Origin: Trifolium pratense
Taxonomy: Eukaryota > Streptophyta > Magnoliopsida > Fabales > Fabaceae
DNA: 64,000 nt
Assembly: GCF_020283565.1 (NCBI RefSeq)
Contig: NC_060061.1
Location: 45,111,362 to 45,175,361, forward strand
Direction: 5' to 3'
Both the position numbers and the translations under genes were made by a program. Numbering within the stretch: the stretch's first letter is position 1; the number at the start of each line of letters is the position of its first letter. Below are positions 60,212-64,000 of the stretch, in pieces. Below the pieces are notes generated by a model. That model was not told the DNA's origin and did no database searches. It saw only the letters and a program-made list of their open reading frames with translations.

Positions 60212-62986
60212 CTAAGTCCTTGGGATTAGAATACGCACTCCATACCAGTTAAAAAAGTCTACAAGGGGCACATGCTGAATCGAATTCCAATCTTCAGTAG
60301 AAATGTTCTGAAGTTCATACGATGCAAAATAAATACCGAGAACTTCAAGCTTCTCCAAGTGTTGGATACCGGTGGGAATATTATTCGTCAGTCTATGAAC
60401 TCCATGTAGACCCAGCTTTTTCAAAGAAGACAATGCTCCTTTGTCGATAATAATATCTCTCAGTTCATCTGAATATTCAACATGCAGTTCCTTTAGTTTC
60501 TGAAACCATCCATCTTCAAAATGCAAACACAAACCTTCAAAAGCAGATTTCTTTATCGAGAGGAACAACAAGTGTTGCAAACTTTTTAGTGATTTCAATG
60601 GATCTTCAGTTAAACGGGAGTAGCACAACGTCAACTGAACAAGATTTTGAAGCTTTGGAATCCATTCGGGAAACTTCTGTAGAATCCCACTTAGCGTAAG
60701 CTTTCGAAGCTTAGTTGGCAATGAAATCAAATTCAAATCAATGACTTCATAAGAGCGCTCTTCATGTCTTGATACAACAACTAGTCTTTCCAAGTGTTGC
60801 ATTTCATTGATTGACGAAGATAGAATGATTCCATCTTTTCTACGAACATTAACCAACCCCAAATCCCTTATCTGCTTCAGCTTTCCTAACCCTGTAATCA
60901 TCTTTTCTGCTCCCTGCATATGTAAATCAACATTACGTAGCGTTTGTAGGGATGTCATCTCTTCAATACCATCCTCTAATTCAATCAAATACAGGTGCAT
61001 GCCAGTAAGATGTCTTAGCTTACCAAGTTTATTAATCTCTTTGGGCAACATAGCTCTTGTACTCTCTATATTGAAGGTCTCTAGGTTACGGAGCATCGCA
61101 ATAGATTTTGGGATTCCAAATACTATCACTAAAGACTTTCCCAAGCTTAAATACTTCAAGTGGATAAAATTTCCTAAATTCTCAGGAACACTCGTCAATG
61201 AATCAGAGTTACAATCAAGAACCCTCAACAGCTTGAAATTTTTAGGGATTTTACCCTCAAAAAATATTTTTGATTCTTTATCTGTGATAACAAGCAGTGA
61301 TCGAACATGTGAGCTTTCAATACATTGAGTTAAATTATTAGAAGTGGTTATTATTGATAAACGCCGAATTATTCCATTTAAGGATGACTTGCCATCTTCA
61401 CTAATTTGAGTACAAAAGTTTAAATCCTCAAACTTTTCAAGGATCATCTCACGTATTTGATCATGAACACAACAACCTTTAGCTTTACCATCTTTTCTAA
61501 TTGAAGATACTTGCACCAAGCTTCTATGGATCAACTCTGTTAAATATCCTTCTGCCACTTCTTCCAAAGTCTTCCCGGTTTCCTCTTTCACAAACCCTTC
61601 AGCTATCCATTGTCGAATCACTCTATTTGATTTAACTTCATAATCTTCTGGATACATTCCAAAATACAACAAACATGACTTGAGATAGTAAGGCAAATCC
61701 TTGTAACTTAAACCTATGATTTCTTTTATCCCAATTAGATGTGTATCTTTCTTTAGCTCTGAACTTAAATTTTCTCTAAATCTCTGCCACTCAAACCCCT
61801 TTTTCACTCTTGTAGACAAAAGACCCCCAATGGCCACAATTGCAAGTGGTAAACCCTTGCATTTATTAACAATCTCAATAGTTATACCACTGAGCTCTTT
61901 TGGACAACATCCACCGGAGTCAAATTTGAATGCCTTCTTATTGAACAACTCCAATGATTGTTCTTGAGTTAAAGGCTGCAACTCAAGGACCTCAATGAAA
62001 GAAGATTTTTTACAAGATACCACAACATCTAGGTTCCTTGTTGTTATCAAAATCTTACTTCCATTTTTATTATCAATTACAACAAATTCAATATCATCCC
62101 AAAAATGCACATTCCAAACATCATCAAACACGACAACGTACCTCTTTTGCTGCAAGTAGTTTCTCACTTCATTTGTCAATGACTCTCGATCCATTTTATA
62201 AATACTATCAGGAGGATTGCTGCCTTTTTGTTTGTAAAACTTTAGCAACATGTCCTTCAACAACCCTTCAACATTGTATGATTGAGACACCGTGATCCAT
62301 ACTACAAAATCAAAGTGACCAATGACATCCTTGTTGTCAAGAACTGTCTTTGCTAGAGTTGTTTTACCTTGCCCGCCCATTCCTACCACAGAAATGACAG
62401 TGCGCTCTTTTCTTCCCTTTACCATCCAATCAATCAATCTTTTTCTAGGCGCTTCAAAGCCCACAACATCGGCTTCATCAATGTAAAGAGCAGCCACTCG
62501 AGGGTCGTGCCATTTGGCATTTTTGCTTCCTCTAGAATTGCTCGATCCTTGATCCAAAGAACGTTGGAAACCGTATCTTTCACTTCTTTCCTTGATCCCA
62601 CGCACCAATGTTTTAATGTCTTGAATTCCAGACGCTATTTGGTGGCGTTGTTTCAAAGTTTTGAACAAGTGAGAAAAATTGTTGAGTAAAGCTGCACATC
62701 CGGGATTACGAGGCTGTTGTTCCACATGCATCATATAGTTATCAATGATGTCTTCTATCCGAAAAGCTGCTTCCCTAAGCTGTTTCACCCAGATTTTGAC
62801 TCCTTCATCAGTGTTGTCTGCATCAGCTGCAGCTCTTCTATCAGCATCCTTAAGGAAGGCTTGGATGCTTTCCAGTTCATCCTTAATTTCTGCAAATTCC
62901 TTGTGAACACCTTTGAGCAGTTTCACTTCTTCTATTAACAATGGAAGCAGTTTGTCAATAGCAAATGACACTGCCATTTCTGCCAT
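60212..62986 (-). CDS. CC-NBS-LRR immune receptor (second intact copy), 924 residues
   Basis: A single-exon frame from ATG at 62986 (MAEMAVSFAIDKLLPLL). Rx-type CC domain at 1-135 with RIEDIIDNY (76-84). P-loop GMGGQGKTT 202-210, kinase-2 VVVFDDVW 284-291, RNBS-B GSKILITTR 309-317, GLPLA 378-382, RNBS-D CLLYFGMYP 438-446, and VHD 507-509. LRRs run from about 545 to the end, which reads VDFFNWYGVRILIPRT. It is clearly a paralogue of the NLR at 51.4-54.2 kb, same strand and about 6 kb apart, and more distantly of the pseudogene at 20.3-23.0 kb. It is expected to be a nucleotide-dependent immune switch. Recognised effector and signalling partners are unknown. Confidence 0.93.
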   Translation of the reverse strand: MAEMAVSFAIDKLLPLLIEEVKLLKGVHKEFAEIKDELESIQAFLKDADRRAAADADNTDEGVKIWVKQLREAAFRIEDIIDNYMMHVEQQPRNPGCAALLNNFSHLFKTLKQRHQIASGIQDIKTLVRGIKERSERYGFQRSLDQGSSNSRGSKNAKWHDPRVAALYIDEADVVGFEAPRKRLIDWMVKGRKERTVISVVGMGGQGKTTLAKTVLDNKDVIGHFDFVVWITVSQSYNVEGLLKDMLLKFYKQKGSNPPDSIYKMDRESLTNEVRNYLQQKRYVVVFDDVWNVHFWDDIEFVVIDNKNGSKILITTRNLDVVVSCKKSSFIEVLELQPLTQEQSLELFNKKAFKFDSGGCCPKELSGITIEIVNKCKGLPLAIVAIGGLLSTRVKKGFEWQRFRENLSSELKKDTHLIGIKEIIGLSYKDLPYYLKSCLLYFGMYPEDYEVKSNRVIRQWIAEGFVKEETGKTLEEVAEGYLTELIHRSLVQVSSIRKDGKAKGCCVHDQIREMILEKFEDLNFCTQISEDGKSSLNGIIRRLSIITTSNNLTQCIESSHVRSLLVITDKESKIFFEGKIPKNFKLLRVLDCNSDSLTSVPENLGNFIHLKYLSLGKSLVIVFGIPKSIAMLRNLETFNIESTRAMLPKEINKLGKLRHLTGMHLYLIELEDGIEEMTSLQTLRNVDLHMQGAEKMITGLGKLKQIRDLGLVNVRRKDGIILSSSINEMQHLERLVVVSRHEERSYEVIDLNLISLPTKLRKLTLSGILQKFPEWIPKLQNLVQLTLCYSRLTEDPLKSLKSLQHLLFLSIKKSAFEGLCLHFEDGWFQKLKELHVEYSDELRDIIIDKGALSSLKKLGLHGVHRLTNNIPTGIQHLEKLEVLGIYFASYELQNISTEDWNSIQHVPLVDFFNWYGVRILIPRT

Positions 62987-63264
62987 TTTAAGATTTTTTT
63001 TGTTTTATTTTGAGATCTGTGTGTGTGTGTGTGAGATGTATACTACACTGTGTGAGATGAGTGTATGGATAGGGATTATCTTTTATTTTAGAGATAAATA
63101 ATTTCGTATCCAAAACAACATAAAGGAAGACCTTGCATGTCTGTAAAAGACCCTCTTGTGAATATGGCTTATCTATAAAAGTAGATGGCATTTAAGGCAC
63201 AAAAGTTATGAAAGTAAGTTTATGTTAGCCCCTACCCATTGACCCTGACTTTTGCTCACTGTCA
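62987..63264. other. Leader and promoter region of the second intact NLR
   Basis: Carries a tgtgtgtgtgtgtgtg tract at about 63017-63032 within the likely 5'UTR. No ORF. Confidence 0.4.
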
Positions 63265-63356
63265 CTGATATTTATTGAGCAACTTGAGATCTGTCAAAGT
63301 AGTTGCAAAAAATAAATCTTTTTGTTTGGTTTAGAAAAAAAAAAGACAATTCTTTA

Positions 63357-63513
63357 CTCCCTTGATCACTATTATAAGTAAAAAAATCATTTTTTAGGTT
63401 TATTGAAAAACTGATATATATGGTCCATATTATAAAACAGATATATCAACTTTAACATAAACCTAAAAAGTGTTTTTTTTTTATTTTATTTTTATAATAG
63501 TGGCTGGAGGATG
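63357..63513. mobile_element. Stowaway-type MITE, 157 bp, upstream of the second NLR
   Basis: Left end ctcccttgatcactattata and inverted right end catcctccagccactattat are related; TA dinucleotides flank both sides (63355-63356 and 63514-63515). The homologous sequence at about 32516 lacks the insert, which fixes the insertion point. Confidence 0.7.
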
Positions 63514-63515
63514 TA

Positions 63516-64000
63516 TACTGTTATATATTATTGAAAATGGTGATATGTTGTCCACACTTCTTGACTCATTTGTCATGATAAGTTTTGTTAGGTTGTAAGT
63601 TGTAACTAATTTACATTCATCTCCACACTTAAGTCATGATTTGTACGGTTGAGTTAGGCCCGATACTCAATTCTAAAATATATATTTCATTTCTTATATA
63701 AGGAAGGCAAATGAGTGTTATTGTGCATATTTTCCTTAGCTTCTGCAGCTTTTAAGCACCCATTTGAATTAGTTTTCAGCTTCAAGAAGACCGCTGTCAC
63801 TGAGTTCGGTATGATCTTTATTTCTTAATTTTCTTCACAAAACAACTATGGATTAGTAGAAACAGAATCATGTTTTGGATTATGATTAAAGTACCAAGTT
63901 TTTAAGAGAATTTGAAGGCAATCTCCTTAGTTGAAAATTTTAATACCAAGTTATAACTTAGCTATTCATTGTTAGTGAAAACAACAAATAAACTTAGCTA
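63516..64000. other. Right-edge spacer, possible first exon of a plus-strand gene
   Basis: Bases from about 63720 (ttgtgcatattttccttagc) to a donor-like gag|ttcg|gtatga near 63809 could be a noncoding first exon of a gene beyond the window. There is no coding support. Confidence 0.25.

Noticed and set aside
62355..62395. miR482/miR2118-type target site at the P-loop of the NLRs
   Set aside because: The reading taggaatgggcgg fits the 3' half of such a microRNA, but the bases pairing with its 5' seed differ at several positions as I recall the microRNA. I cannot support targeting without an alignment or degradome data.

Overview
The window is nuclear plant DNA. It is AT-rich, with intron-split genes, plant LTR retrotransposons primed by initiator-Met tRNA, L1-type LINEs, MITEs and tRNA-derived SINEs. 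The repeat families and gene sequences look like a papilionoid legume, most likely Medicago or a close relative. The species call is inference from remembered sequence style.

Layout. The left part (1-19.2 kb) holds the 5' half of a single-C2-domain protein gene (minus strand, running off the left edge), repeat-rich spacer, a rearranged Ty1/copia fragment (6.8-10.5 kb), and a complete 15-exon kinesin-12-type gene (13.6-19.2 kb, plus strand). From 20.3 to 26.8 kb come a multiply broken CC-NBS-LRR (NLR) pseudogene and two copies of an unrecognised multi-exon gene. The left copy is split and partly inverted. The right copy keeps its exon order but carries a one-base frameshift. A truncated copia fragment lies at 30.5-32.3 kb. 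A four-exon LOG / lysine-decarboxylase-like gene lies at 33.2-36.2 kb (minus strand).

From 37.9 to 51.1 kb is a nested stack of retroelements. A LINE fragment is interrupted by a solo LTR. That LTR is in turn interrupted by two younger copia insertions: a 2.5 kb internally deleted element and an 8.2 kb element with a fully open 1324-residue gag-pol and LTRs that look identical. All three LTR insertions have 5-bp target duplications. The right part holds two complete, closely related NLR genes (51.4-54.2 and 60.2-63.0 kb, both minus strand), separated by repeats, a LINE ORF1/endonuclease fragment carrying a hAT-type MITE, and a fragment of an ankyrin/PGG-type gene.

Biologically, the locus joins housekeeping-type genes (C2 protein, kinesin, LOG-like) with an NLR cluster of two apparently intact genes, one pseudogene and one orphan upstream flank, remodelled by transposons. 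I found no prokaryote-type systems, CRISPR arrays, rRNA genes or convincing tRNA genes. The most unusual points are the inverted unknown-gene duplication joined to an NLR start, the copia fragment bounded by 192-bp direct repeats of its own RT region, the MITE at a kinesin splice donor, and the dated nest of retroelements.
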